64,000 bases of DNA, taken from NCBI RefSeq assembly GCF_021390645.1, contig NZ_JAJEJT010000005.1, positions 496,001-560,000 of the forward strand. The letters run 5' to 3'. The DNA comes from Paraburkholderia flagellata (GTDB lineage: Bacteria > Pseudomonadota > Gammaproteobacteria > Burkholderiales > Burkholderiaceae). Position numbers and translations under genes: made by a program. Below are positions 1-9,230 of this stretch, in pieces (the first letter of the stretch is position 1; each line of letters opens with the position of its first letter). The notes under the pieces are model-generated. The model did no database searches. It was not told the DNA's origin and saw only the letters and a program-made list of their open reading frames with translations.

Positions 1-1
1 C

Positions 2-826
2 CAGCAACTCGCGCAGGCCAGAGCCGATCTCGACACCGCCAAGGCCAATGCGGCACTGGCGCAGACGACGGCGCAACGCTGGCAGGCGATGCTTGGCACG
101 GACGCGGTCGCCCAGCAGGACGTCGACCAGCGCACGGGCGACTACGCAGCCAAGAAAGCGATCGTCGCTGCTGCACAAGCGAACGTCGACCGCCTTGTCG
201 CGATGAAAGGCTTCGCCCGGATCGTTGCGCCGTTCGATGGCGTCGTCACCGCGCGTGACACCGATGTCGGCGCGCTGATCAACGCGGGCAGCGCAGGCGC
301 GGGGCAGGAACTGTTCGCCGTGTCCGACGTGAAGCAGTTGCGCGTTTATGTGCAGGTGCCGCAGAACTACGTGCCGTTGATCCACGAGGGTACGACCGCC
401 ACGCTTACCGTGCCTGCATACCCGGACCAGCACTTCACTGCGCAGGTGATTGCATCGGCTGATGCCGTCAACGCGAATTCGGGCTCGACGCTGGTGCAAC
501 TGCTCGTCGACAACAGCGAAGGCAAACTGCTGCCTGGCGGTTTCGCGAGCCTGCAGTTCAAGCTGCCCGTTCAAGCGAACGCACTGCGCGTGCCGGCAAG
601 CGCACTGGTGTTCGACAGCCACGGGCTGCGCATTGCCACACTCGACACAGGTGGCCACGTGCGCTTCAAGGACGTAACGATTGCGCGCGACCTGGGCGAC
701 GCCGTCGAGATCGGTTCGGGTCTCAAGCCGAACGACCGTGTGATCGATATGCCACCCGATGGGCTCGCCAACGGCGACTCTGTCGAAGTCGCGACGGGCG
801 GCAACAAGGTAAGCGCCCATGGCTAA
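2..826 (+). CDS. RND efflux periplasmic adaptor subunit (5' partial)
   Basis: This is the membrane fusion protein that bridges an inner-membrane RND pump to an outer-membrane channel. The frame is open from base 2, so the N-terminus and signal peptide lie outside the window. The visible part starts in an Ala/Gln-rich coiled-coil hairpin, then shows the lipoyl-type segment APFDGVVTARDTDVGALI, a beta-barrel region, and a C-terminal membrane-proximal domain ending in a GDSVEV stretch. It overlaps the next gene, an outer-membrane efflux lipoprotein, by 8 bases, so the two are translationally coupled. The pump gene is expected upstream or elsewhere. The family is clear but the substrate cannot be told. 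Confidence 0.92.
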   Translation, partial: QQLAQARADLDTAKANAALAQTTAQRWQAMLGTDAVAQQDVDQRTGDYAAKKAIVAAAQANVDRLVAMKGFARIVAPFDGVVTARDTDVGALINAGSAGAGQELFAVSDVKQLRVYVQVPQNYVPLIHEGTTATLTVPAYPDQHFTAQVIASADAVNANSGSTLVQLLVDNSEGKLLPGGFASLQFKLPVQANALRVPASALVFDSHGLRIATLDTGGHVRFKDVTIARDLGDAVEIGSGLKPNDRVIDMPPDGLANGDSVEVATGGNKVSAHG

Positions 827-2321
827 GACTGCAATCCACCCGCGCGCGCGCCGCTTGCCGCGGGCGTTGCCCGCCTTGTTCGCCGGTGCGGCGCTCGTAG
901 CCGGCTGCTCGCTCGCGCCAGCCTACAAGGTGCCGCCCTCGCCTGTCGCTTCGCAATACCGGACGATGGGCCCGTGGGTCGACGCGAAGCCGTCCGACCA
1001 GTTGAGCCGCGACGGCTGGTGGAAGATGTACGGCGATACGCAGCTTGACGACCTCGAGGCACGGCTCATCGCGAACAACACGGATCTGCGCGTTGCGTTC
1101 GCCCACTATCAGCAAGCCAAGGCGTTCGTCGAGCAGGTGAGTTCCGGTCTCTTCCCTAGCGTCACGGCGGTCGCGATTCCACAACGCAACCGGCAATCCG
1201 CCACACGGCCGCTGCGCGCTGGCGGCCCGGACTTCTACAACTCGGTGACGCTTGGCGGCGAGGTCGACTACGACCTCGATCTGTGGGGGCGCGTGCGCGA
1301 CTCCGTGAAAGCGGGCAAGGACGAGGCACAGGCTACGAAGGACGATCTCGCTTCTGTGCAACTGAGCCTCGAAGTCGAGCTTGCCGACAGCTACGTCAAA
1401 CTGCGTGGCCTCGATCAACAGACCCAACTGCTGCAAGAAACGGTGGTGGCTTATGCGAAGGCGCTCGATCTGACCCAAACACTCCATGGAGGCGGGATCG
1501 TCCCGGGGCTCGACGTATCGCGCGCGCAGGCACAGTTGTCGTCCACGCGATCGATGCTGTCGCAAAACCTGGCGCAACGCGCGCTGCTCGAACACGCGAT
1601 TGCGGTGCTGGTCGGGGCGTCGGCGTCCGAGTTCACACTGCCTGAGGAGACCGCGTCGCTTGCGTTGCCGTCGATCCCGGTCGGCGTGCCTTCCGCGTTG
1701 TTGCAGCGGCGGCCGGACATCGCAGCAGCGGAGCGCCGCGTGGCTGAGGCGAACGAGAAAATTGGCGTCGCGCGCGCCGCGTACTTTCCGTCGATTACGC
1801 TGAGCGCGCAGGCTGGTCTGCAAAGCGCCGCCTATGCGGGCCTCTTCAGTGCGCCTAATCTCTTCTGGACGGTGGGTCCGCAGCTTGTCCAATACGTGTT
1901 CGACGGTGGGTTGCGACGCGGGCAGCTTGATGCCGCAAAGGCCGCAATGGACGCATCGGGCGCGATCTATCGAGGTATCGTGTTGTCCGCCTTCCAGCAG
2001 GTCGAAGACAACCTGTCGCTGCTGTCGGATCTCGGCACCGCGCTAGGCCAGCAACGCGACGCGGCGCAGGCCGCGCAGCATGCGCTCGATCTGGCGCTGA
2101 CGCAATACCGGCACGGCGCTATCGGCTATCTCGACGTGGTGACGGCGCAAACCATGGCGCTCGACGCGCAGCGCGCCCTGCTCGATATCCAGACCCAGCA
2201 GTTGAGCGCGAACGTGCAGTTGATCCACGCTGTCGGTGGAGGATGGTCGGCCGACGCCCTCGCGCAGACCGACGCGCCGCCCGCGCTCGCCGCGGCGCCA
2301 TCGGCGGGCATGTTCCCATGA
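819..2321 (+). CDS. Outer-membrane efflux lipoprotein, NodT/OprM family
   Basis: This 500-residue protein forms the trimeric TolC-like exit duct of an RND tripartite pump. The N-terminus has a basic stretch, a hydrophobic segment and the lipobox LVAGC, with Cys29 as the probable acylated residue. Two outer-membrane efflux repeats follow, including the family signature GVPSALLQRRPDIAAAERRV in the middle and long Ala/Gln-rich helices. The start ATG lies inside the 3' end of the adaptor gene, which supports an operon. The length matches the family (about 480-510). The adaptor-channel pair resembles MdtN/AaeA-like or EmrA-like sets as well as RND sets, so pump class is inferred. Confidence 0.93.
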   Translation: MAKTAIHPRARRLPRALPALFAGAALVAGCSLAPAYKVPPSPVASQYRTMGPWVDAKPSDQLSRDGWWKMYGDTQLDDLEARLIANNTDLRVAFAHYQQAKAFVEQVSSGLFPSVTAVAIPQRNRQSATRPLRAGGPDFYNSVTLGGEVDYDLDLWGRVRDSVKAGKDEAQATKDDLASVQLSLEVELADSYVKLRGLDQQTQLLQETVVAYAKALDLTQTLHGGGIVPGLDVSRAQAQLSSTRSMLSQNLAQRALLEHAIAVLVGASASEFTLPEETASLALPSIPVGVPSALLQRRPDIAAAERRVAEANEKIGVARAAYFPSITLSAQAGLQSAAYAGLFSAPNLFWTVGPQLVQYVFDGGLRRGQLDAAKAAMDASGAIYRGIVLSAFQQVEDNLSLLSDLGTALGQQRDAAQAAQHALDLALTQYRHGAIGYLDVVTAQTMALDAQRALLDIQTQQLSANVQLIHAVGGGWSADALAQTDAPPALAAAPSAGMFP

Positions 2322-2490
2322 CGTCATCGTTGTCATGATCGACGCTGTCATTGCCTCGCTAGCGATGATCGGTCGAGATTCGCCGGAGCCTGGGCGTTCA
2401 GCCCAGGTGTCGGCTCTGCGCCCCGATGAATTTCCGCTTCGATTCAGATGCGCAATTCAAGCGGGGTTTCAAACCTCAAGCAAATTCAGA

Positions 2491-3546
2491 ATGAAGCTCA
2501 CGAAATTTATTTTGCTGGCGTGCGCCGCGTTTGCGAGTGTTTCGGGCGTCGCGCTCGCCGACGACGTTGCGCTCGCACCGCGGCAGGTCCCCGCGAAAAC
2601 CGTGCCGGTGCCGGGCGATGTCAGCCCCGAGCTGCAAAAACTCATTGCAGCGCCCTACAACCCCAACTGGAACGCCCAGTGGACGACAGGCGAGGCGTGG
2701 AGAAAAGCCGCGAACATCCAGGCCGCCGCGGTCATGAAAAACATTCCGGCCATGCAGGCGCGCCTCGGCGTGACGGTGCAGCCGACGACGATCGGCGGCG
2801 TGCGGGCGTATATCGTGACGCCCAACGACATTCCGCCCGAACACCGCGACAAGGTGCTCATCCACATCCATGGCGGCTGTTATGAGTTGTACCCGGGAGA
2901 ATCCGGTACGACCGAAGCCATGATCATGGCCGGCCTCGGACACTACCGGGTGATTTCGGTGGACTACCGCATGCCGCCCGAGGCGTATTTCCCGGCGGCG
3001 CTCGACGACGTGGAAACGGTCTACAAGTCGGTACTAAGCACGCACGACTCGAAGAACGTGGGCGTTTTCGGAACATCGGCGGGTGGCGCGCTGGTGCTCG
3101 AACTGATGTTGCGGGCAAAACACGACGGGCTTCCTATGCCTGGTGCGATAGCCCCCGGCACGCCGATGTCGGATCTCACGAAGGTTGGCGACTCGTTCTA
3201 CACGAATGAGAAAGTGGACAACGTGCTGGTGTCGCGCAATGGCTTCTGCCAGGCCGCGGCGAACGTATTCGCGCACGGTCATGACCTGAAGGACCCGCTC
3301 CTCTCGCCGGTATATGGCGACATGCATGGCTTTCCGCCTGCAATTCTGACCACGGGGACTCGCGACCTGCTGCTAAGCAACACCGTCCGCGTGCATCAGA
3401 AGCTCCAGCAGTCCGGGGTCGAAGCGCAGCTCGAGGTTTTCGACGGCATGTCGCACGCTCAATATCAAATGGATGACCGTGTACCGGAGGCGAGAGCGGC
3501 GTTCGCTGAAATCACCCAGTTCTTCGACAAGCACCTGGGCCATTGA
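2491..3546 (+). CDS. Exported alpha/beta hydrolase, HSL-like (fold-3) esterase
   Basis: The 351-residue product starts with a clear signal peptide (MKLTKFILLACAAFASV, cleavage after ALA near residue 23), which is why this ATG was chosen over the much longer upstream frame. It shows the hormone-sensitive-lipase layout: oxyanion HGG at residues 127-129, nucleophile elbow GTSAG with Ser196, and probable acid and base Asp292 and His322. It should hydrolyse small esters or lactones in the periplasm. It follows the efflux operon by about 170 bases on the same strand and converges with the SMP-30 gene 14 bases downstream. The substrate is unknown. Confidence 0.88.
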   Translation: MKLTKFILLACAAFASVSGVALADDVALAPRQVPAKTVPVPGDVSPELQKLIAAPYNPNWNAQWTTGEAWRKAANIQAAAVMKNIPAMQARLGVTVQPTTIGGVRAYIVTPNDIPPEHRDKVLIHIHGGCYELYPGESGTTEAMIMAGLGHYRVISVDYRMPPEAYFPAALDDVETVYKSVLSTHDSKNVGVFGTSAGGALVLELMLRAKHDGLPMPGAIAPGTPMSDLTKVGDSFYTNEKVDNVLVSRNGFCQAAANVFAHGHDLKDPLLSPVYGDMHGFPPAILTTGTRDLLLSNTVRVHQKLQQSGVEAQLEVFDGMSHAQYQMDDRVPEARAAFAEITQFFDKHLGH

Positions 3547-3560
3547 CAGGCAAGCGGCGC

Positions 3561-4496
3561 CTAGCGCACTACCGCCGGCGCTGCATCGACATACAGGGCA
3601 TAGAGCGACTGGCCCGCCGCCATGAACAGCCGGTTGTGCGCCGCCCCGCCGAAACATAGATTGGCGCATCGTTCGGGAAGCGCAATACGGCCGATGGCGT
3701 CGCCGTCGGGTGCAAAAATCATGACCCCATTGAGCCCCGCTCCGGTACCCCAACCTGCCCAAAGATTGCCATCGACGTCGCAACGAAAGCCGTCCGGCGC
3801 ACCGTTCTCCCCAGCATCCACGAAGATCCGCCCGTTTGCCAGACGCTTCCCTTCGACGACGTCGTAGACGCGGATACGCCGCGGCGTCGAGCCCGATTCG
3901 ACGATATAGAGCAGTTGTTCGTCGGGCGAGAAGCACAATCCATTGGGATTGACGATGTCGTCGGCGACGATCTCGCAGCGGCCGGTGAGCGCGTCCAGTC
4001 GATAGACGTGGGTCGGCAGCTCGCGCTCCGCCTTCCTGCCTTCGTAGTTCGTTGCGATGCCGAACTCCGGATCGGTGAACCAGATGCTGTCGTCGCTCTT
4101 GACGACCACGTCGTTGGGCGAATTCAGCCGCTTGCCGTCGAAGCGGTCGACGAGCACCGTGATCGAACCGTCGTATTCGGTGCGCGTCACCCGCCGATGA
4201 CCGTGCTCGCAGGTGACGAGCCGCCCCTGACGATCGCGCGTATTGCCATTGGCATATCCGGAGGGCTTGCGAAACACCGAGACGGCGCCGGTTTCATCGT
4301 CCCACCGCAGGATGCGATTATTGGGAATATCGCTCCACAACAGATAGCGTCCATCGCCGAACCACACGGGCCCTTCGCCCCAACGCGTGCCAGTGGCGAG
4401 TCGCTCGACCGCGGCGTTCGTGATTCGGTACTTTCTGAAACGCGGATCGAGCACCTCGACCGCGGGGTCCGGATAGGTTTCACTGGGTTGCCACAT
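3561..4496 (-). CDS. SMP-30/gluconolactonase/LRE family protein
   Basis: This 311-residue six-bladed beta-propeller lactonase family member probably opens a sugar or other lactone in the cytoplasm, using a divalent metal. Family hallmarks are the N-terminal GTRWGEGPVWFGDGRYLLW segment with the metal-ligand Glu, NSPNDVVVKSDDSIWFTDP in the middle, and NPNGLCFSPDEQLLYIVES after it. The ATG at 4496 gives the normal family length; the open frame upstream runs into the SDR gene. The SDR ends 35 bases before this start on the same strand, so a dehydrogenase-lactonase pair (oxidise a hydroxy compound to a lactone, then open it) is plausible but inferred. Confidence 0.9.
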   Translation of the reverse strand: MWQPSETYPDPAVEVLDPRFRKYRITNAAVERLATGTRWGEGPVWFGDGRYLLWSDIPNNRILRWDDETGAVSVFRKPSGYANGNTRDRQGRLVTCEHGHRRVTRTEYDGSITVLVDRFDGKRLNSPNDVVVKSDDSIWFTDPEFGIATNYEGRKAERELPTHVYRLDALTGRCEIVADDIVNPNGLCFSPDEQLLYIVESGSTPRRIRVYDVVEGKRLANGRIFVDAGENGAPDGFRCDVDGNLWAGWGTGAGLNGVMIFAPDGDAIGRIALPERCANLCFGGAAHNRLFMAAGQSLYALYVDAAPAVVR

Positions 4497-4531
4497 AGCG
4501 CGCTTCGCCCCGTAGTATTCAGCGCGCGCCT

Positions 4532-5386
4532 TTAGCGCGGCTGTTTGAGAAAGGCTTCGAACGCCGCCGCATAGTCCGGATGCCAGCGCGACAGGGCTGG
4601 CCGGTTTTCGACGATGTCCCCGATGGCCCATAGCATGCGGCGCTCGTCGAGCGAGCGCGGCACATCGTTGTCCGGGCACAAAATATAGAAGTCGCCGGCA
4701 GCGAGACGCTCAAGCATGAAGTCAGCCGTTTGCTCGGGTGTCCATGCCGCGGCAGGTTTTTCCGTCCGGCCGTTGCGAGTCAGCTCGGTAAACACGAAGC
4801 CAGGAATGAGCAAATGCGCGCTGATCTCGCACCCGGGGGTATTGCGGAGTTCATGTTGCAGCGCTTCCGTGAAAGCCTTCAGCCCGGCCTTCGAGACGTT
4901 GTACGCCGGGTCGCCGGGCGGCGTCGTGATACCTTGCTTCGAGCCCGAATTGATGACGAGCCCGGGCCGGCCGCGCTTGATCATGTCGGGCACAAAAACC
5001 TGCGTGCCGTGAATGGCGCCCCACAGGTTGACGCCCAGCACGCGAGTCCACGCTTCGGCAGGACCGAACATGGCACTGCCCGGTTGAATGCCAGCGTTGT
5101 TCATTAGCACGTCAGTGCCACCGAATCGTTCGGCGACGGCCGCGTGAAGACGCTGCACGTCATCGAGGAGACTCACGTCCGTCTCGAGTCCGAACACGTC
5201 CTGCGCGCCGTGTGCGCTCAGCCCTGCGACTTCTTCCACGGCACGTGCAATTCGATCGGCGCCGCGGTCCGCGATGCAAACGCGAAGCCCGAGTCCGGCA
5301 AACCGCTTTGCCGCCGCGAGGCCTATGCCCGCCGCACCACCAGTGACGACGGCAACGGCTCCCTTGATCAGAGCAGAATAAGACAT
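4532..5386 (-). CDS. Short-chain dehydrogenase/reductase
   Basis: This 284-residue classical SDR has the cofactor motif TGGAAGIG near the N-terminus, the structural NNAG motif, and catalytic Ser plus YNVSK (YxxxK). It should oxidise or reduce a hydroxyl/keto group with NAD(P). The start at 5386 (MSYSALIKG) was chosen because it places the Rossmann motif at the usual distance; 25 further upstream codons are open but lack SDR character. It lies directly upstream of the SMP-30 lactonase on the same strand, probably in one transcript. Substrate unknown. Confidence 0.9.
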   Translation of the reverse strand: MSYSALIKGAVAVVTGGAAGIGLAAAKRFAGLGLRVCIADRGADRIARAVEEVAGLSAHGAQDVFGLETDVSLLDDVQRLHAAVAERFGGTDVLMNNAGIQPGSAMFGPAEAWTRVLGVNLWGAIHGTQVFVPDMIKRGRPGLVINSGSKQGITTPPGDPAYNVSKAGLKAFTEALQHELRNTPGCEISAHLLIPGFVFTELTRNGRTEKPAAAWTPEQTADFMLERLAAGDFYILCPDNDVPRSLDERRMLWAIGDIVENRPALSRWHPDYAAAFEAFLKQPR

Positions 5387-5689
5387 AGTCAGGGTCCTTG
5401 CTGTGCATCGAGGTGTCTGCACAAGCGCAACACCGCCCCAATGCGATTTGAGAGTATGCAAACGATGCTCGCACGAGCGCTCTTTTCGCGTCGGTGCTGG
5501 GCGTCCTTACAGCCGTTCGCGCCTGCAAGGCGATTATTTCAGCTCCCCCGTCCACGCACCAGAAGGCACTGCTTGGGTACCCACTTTCCGCCTGGAAACG
5601 TGCATGCAGGAAATCATGAAGCGCCTTTAACCCGCTTTTCCGAAAACCTGCAGCATATGCATGCGTGCCGCGCGATCGGCGGCCACCAA
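5387..5689. other. Intergenic, no gene seen
   Basis: This stretch between the SDR start and the end of the nitrite-channel gene holds the promoter side of the SDR operon. I see no credible coding frame, RNA gene or strong terminator. Short open frames here lack ribosome binding sites and family resemblance. Confidence 0.5.
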
Positions 5690-6508
5690 TCAGTTCTTCC
5701 CGACGCGCACGCCGGTTGGCGATGCGGGCACTTTCGACGGCTGGCGCACGCCGTCATCCTGAAGCCAATAGCCAAGGCCCATGAAAATGGCACCGCCCGC
5801 CAGGTTGCCCAGCGTGACAAACACTTCATTATGCACAGCGCCGGCAAACGTGATGTCGGCCGGATGGTCAGCCATCAACGCAAGCGCGAATACGAACATG
5901 TTGGCAACGCTGTGCTCGAAGCCGCCCGCAACAAACGCGAATATTGGCCAGAAGATCAGGCCAAGCTTGGCGGCGTCATTTTCGGTGCGGGCGGCCATCC
6001 AGATTGCGAGGCATACGAGCCAGTTGCAGAGCAGCCCCCTTGCGAACAATTGCTCGCCCGAGGCCGACATCTTCGCGACTACCACCTTGTAGAAAACGCC
6101 TGAGCCGTCCGTCAACAAAACGCCACCGCCTGCCGCGTGCAGAATCGCCGCGAGCGCTACCGCCCCAATCAGATTGCCGATCCAGCATATCGCCCAAACC
6201 AGCACCATGCCAACGACACCGCTTTCACCGCGCAATACGGCCAGCGGCATATACATCGCGGTGCCGGTAAAGAGGTCCGAGCCGGCGAATACGACGATCG
6301 TCAGTGCGCTGGCGAACACCGCGCCCATGATCAAGTGGACATAGGCAGGGCCGACATGCGACCCAACCGAAAACATCAGAATGTCGCCGAACCCAATATA
6401 CGCACCCGCCATCGCCGAGCCAATCAGAAATCCGAGCGGTGTCCGCGCGATCGCCGACACTTTTCCCGCGCCGACGCGAGCGAATTTATCGATGCTGTCC
6501 GTGTACAT
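5690..6508 (-). CDS. nirC: Formate/nitrite transporter family, NirC-like channel
   Basis: This 272-residue protein of the FocA/NirC family forms a pentameric inner-membrane channel for nitrite or formate. The start MYTDSIDKF and the segment SAMAGAYIGFGDILMFSVG closely follow E. coli NirC (MFTDTINKC, SAMAGAYVGLG). Further shared stretches are FAGSDLFTG, LCNWLVCLAIWMA and EHSVANM with the conserved channel His. About six membrane helices are apparent. The ATG at 6508 is preferred over a GTG one codon upstream and has GAGG five bases before it. No nitrite reductase gene is nearby, so its role (nitrite uptake or export) is not fixed by context. Confidence 0.92.
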   Translation of the reverse strand: MYTDSIDKFARVGAGKVSAIARTPLGFLIGSAMAGAYIGFGDILMFSVGSHVGPAYVHLIMGAVFASALTIVVFAGSDLFTGTAMYMPLAVLRGESGVVGMVLVWAICWIGNLIGAVALAAILHAAGGGVLLTDGSGVFYKVVVAKMSASGEQLFARGLLCNWLVCLAIWMAARTENDAAKLGLIFWPIFAFVAGGFEHSVANMFVFALALMADHPADITFAGAVHNEVFVTLGNLAGGAIFMGLGYWLQDDGVRQPSKVPASPTGVRVGKN

Positions 6509-6772
6509 CACTGCCTCAAAAGTGTGAATGGAACACGATCCTCAAAAGCTCTCGAAGCTAACAAGCAGGCGGGTCATGTCGATGCATACGCGACGAAGCG
6601 CCGCGCGTTGTGTCTGGAATTATTATCCACACCGGATGTCGGCACGATAACGTCAAGGTTACGAAATTGACATCTGGGCACCCCGAGACCTGGGAAGACG
6701 CATCTGGCGCATAACGCGTCCCTCGCCTCCTCGATTCAATGTGACGGCAAACACCTCGCGGCCTTGCACCAA

Positions 6773-7090
6773 TTAATGATGGCGGTAAATCATTTTCTCC
6801 GTCGTCGATCCAACACTCATTTCATCAGTCGAACCGGTCATGCTCGTACCAGCGGCAACGCCGCCAGAGTCACTTGATCCCGAGACTCTCGCCTCCGCTG
6901 CCTGAATGTCCGCAGGGTACTGATTCCGATGTGGACGATATCCTGCCTGCTCGAGGTGAACGAGATCGGCGCGTACCTCGGTGCGCGTAAGCGGAGCGCT
7001 GTCCGTTTGTGCCGATGGAGTCTGCGCAAAGGCAAAGACAGGAATGCTCAGCACACCAGAGATTAAAGCGACTTGAAAGAACGATTTCAT
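6773..7090 (-). CDS. Small secreted DUF4148 protein
   Basis: This 105-residue protein starts with a signal peptide (MKSFFQVALISGVLSIPVFAFAQ) and carries the DUF4148 core LTRTEVRADLVHLEQAGY followed by a YPADIQAAEARV stretch. This family is abundant and nearly confined to Burkholderiales; its function is unknown and its location is presumably periplasmic. A strong AAGGAG ribosome site precedes the ATG by seven bases. The C-terminal third is Ser/Gly/Thr-rich and probably disordered. A related gene lies at 38262-38549. Confidence 0.88.
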   Translation of the reverse strand: MKSFFQVALISGVLSIPVFAFAQTPSAQTDSAPLTRTEVRADLVHLEQAGYRPHRNQYPADIQAAEARVSGSSDSGGVAAGTSMTGSTDEMSVGSTTEKMIYRHH

Positions 7091-7553
7091 GATTCTGCTC
7101 CTTACTCAGTTGATAAACGGTTCGGATGTCCGCCGTGCTCCCTCGCTTCGGGGACAGTGCGACACCCGTCGATCGCGAACGACATTGGCATTGTGCGACT
7201 TCGCTTCCAACTGAAATGTGGCGGGCAGGTTACAAATTCGTCATCTTTCGCTCGAATGCTTCAACGATATCCGGCTCCATTCCGGAGCGCGTCCATTTTC
7301 AATTAGCTTACCTCACTAAATCCGATCAACTCTGGCATACTGCGCTTTATATCTGATGAAAGCTACGCTCGCCGCCGATACAAGATCGTGCGCGTCATTT
7401 GTTCGAATCCTTCGCTCACGCCCAGTATGGAATGAAGAACCATTCTGCAATTGACTTGCTGGCCCTTGCTGTACATCGCGTCCGTTTGTCTATCACGATA
7501 CGCTCAGCAGACGATAGCCGGGTCGGGCGAGGCGCGCGGCACGGCTGCGCTAC
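7091..7553. other. Intergenic, no gene seen
   Basis: This 463-base stretch separates the DUF4148 gene from the 3' end of an SDR gene. It must hold the DUF4148 promoter. Short open frames on the plus strand have no recognisable product. A TTCGAATCC motif near 7401 resembles a tRNA T-loop but its flanks do not pair. Confidence 0.5.
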
Positions 7554-8501
7554 TTACCGAGACACCGAACCGACCAGCGTCTCGCACGCCTGCCAGAGTC
7601 GCCGGGCATCGGCCTCGTCCTTCGCATGAGCGGCGATCTTTGCCGCCCCAACCCGTTCGCCCCGTGCCTCGAAGAGGCCGAGCGGGCCATAGTAGCCACC
7701 GTCGACTACGTCGGCTCCCGTCGCGGCATAGAGCGTCGGCAGCGCGCCGGCGAAATCGCTGTTCAGGACGGCGCCGATAAAAGTGCTGAGCGCGTCGCGC
7801 GCTGCTCGGCTGGCGGTGGAATGGCCGCCGCTGCGGAACAGATTCGTGTTCGCAACGCCCGGATGAGCGCCAACAGACATGACGCGCGATGCGGCAGCGC
7901 GCAGACGCCGGTTGAGTTCTAGCGCGAACATGAGGTTGGCGAGTTTCGACTGCCTGTAGGCGACCATTGGTCGGTAGCGTCGCGTTGCCTGAAGATCGTC
8001 GAAATCGAGCCGGCCCTGCTTGTGCGCGATCGAGGCGATTGTCACCACGCGCGGTCGCTCCCGCGAGTTGTCCGCGGCCATTTCGAGCGCCGGCAGGAGC
8101 AGGCCAGTCAGCACGAAATGCCCAAGCACGTTCGTGCCGAATTGCAGTTCCATTCCATCTGCGGTTTCAAGCCGCCGTGGTGGCGCCATCACGCCTGCAT
8201 TGTTGACGAGCAGATCTATCGGCTTACATAACGCCATCTCGCGGTCTGCAAATGCGCGCACGGACGCAAGGCTGGCGAGATCGAGTTGCGCAAACTCCGC
8301 CAGGGCCCCCGGCACTTCCTCCTGCAGGCGAGCGAGCGCCACTGCGCCGCGCCGCTCATCGCGGCACGCAAGCACAACCTCGGCGCCGCGGCGAGCCAGG
8401 ATCGCAGCGGTCTGATAGCCAATGCCGCTGTTTGCGCCAGTGATGACAACGCGCCGGCCAGTTTGGGGCGCAATGTCATCGAGATTCCACGGTTTGGTCA
8501 T
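7554..8501 (-). CDS. SDR family oxidoreductase, retinol-dehydrogenase-like
   Basis: This 315-residue SDR belongs to the retinol/protochlorophyllide-type branch. Visible motifs are ITGANSGIGYQTA for cofactor binding, VNNAGVMAPP, and the catalytic YRQSK (YxxxK) followed by LANLMFALEL, which is typical of this branch. The start at 8501 (MTKPWNLDDIAP) is favoured because homologous proteins begin about 15 residues before the Rossmann strand; a start 27 codons upstream is also open. The physiological substrate cannot be inferred, and it stands alone between DUF4148 and dps. Confidence 0.88.
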   Translation of the reverse strand: MTKPWNLDDIAPQTGRRVVITGANSGIGYQTAAILARRGAEVVLACRDERRGAVALARLQEEVPGALAEFAQLDLASLASVRAFADREMALCKPIDLLVNNAGVMAPPRRLETADGMELQFGTNVLGHFVLTGLLLPALEMAADNSRERPRVVTIASIAHKQGRLDFDDLQATRRYRPMVAYRQSKLANLMFALELNRRLRAAASRVMSVGAHPGVANTNLFRSGGHSTASRAARDALSTFIGAVLNSDFAGALPTLYAATGADVVDGGYYGPLGLFEARGERVGAAKIAAHAKDEADARRLWQACETLVGSVSR

Positions 8502-8655
8502 GTTCGTTGCGGGGCGTGCGCGCCCACGAAGATCGGTGGAGGTCAGTCGGGATCGGGGGACGTCAATGGGTTGAGCGGTCATCGGGTTGACGATCGTTTG
8601 TCAACGCACCGACACGACTCAAATGCCTGCGCCGCCGTGTCAGCGCTTGCGCGCC

Positions 8656-9165
8656 TCAGCGTGCTGTTTCGAGCAGGAACCATATACGTTGCTCGGCCTG
8701 ATCGATCCAATCCTCGATCATACTCGTGGTCGCTACATCTGCGTTTGCGCTGCAGACCTCGTGCAAAGCACGAAGATAAGCGACAAGCTTAACGTTGTCT
8801 TCCCGCAGTTCAGCCAGCATGTCCTTTGCTTCGACGCAGTCTTGCCGGTTCTCCGCGAGACGGCATAGCGCCAATATCTCCTCAATCGAGCGAATGGTGA
8901 TTCCCTCGAGCTTACGCGCGCGCTCGGCAATCAGGTCTGAAGTCGCAAGCAGCGCACTCGCCTGATCATCCAGCAGAAGGTGATAGTCGCGAAAATGTGG
9001 CCCGCTGACGTGCCAGTGGAAATTCTTGGTCTTTATGTAGAGTACAAAAACATCCGCTAACAGCTTGTTGAGGCCGGGGACAATGACGATTGAGGCCTGT
9101 TCGCCGAGTCCAGACGGCGTTTTGATGGGAGCCGGAGACACCAGATTTTCAATAATGCTGCTCAT
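8656..9165 (-). CDS. dps: Dps-family DNA-protection ferritin
   Basis: This 169-residue protein should assemble into a 12-subunit shell that oxidises Fe(II) with peroxide and stores iron, protecting DNA in starvation and oxidative stress. All interface ferroxidase residues of E. coli Dps are present: His50, His62, Asp66, Asp77 and Glu81, within NFHWHVSGPHF and SDLIAERA. The N-terminus is short and weakly charged, so DNA binding is uncertain. A GAGG ribosome site lies six bases before the ATG. Ferrochelatase ends 65 bases upstream on the same strand, so the two iron-handling genes may share a transcript. Confidence 0.94.
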   Translation of the reverse strand: MSSIIENLVSPAPIKTPSGLGEQASIVIVPGLNKLLADVFVLYIKTKNFHWHVSGPHFRDYHLLLDDQASALLATSDLIAERARKLEGITIRSIEEILALCRLAENRQDCVEAKDMLAELREDNVKLVAYLRALHEVCSANADVATTSMIEDWIDQAEQRIWFLLETAR

Positions 9166-9230
9166 TTGAACCTCACGATCTGAAGGTAGAGAAAAAGCGA
9201 TTGTGCGATGCGTGTGCTATCACGTTTAAA

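Noticed and set aside
7395..7425. TTCGAATCC motif resembling a tRNA T-loop
   Set aside because: The flanking bases do not form a T-stem, and no acceptor or anticodon arm could be found upstream.
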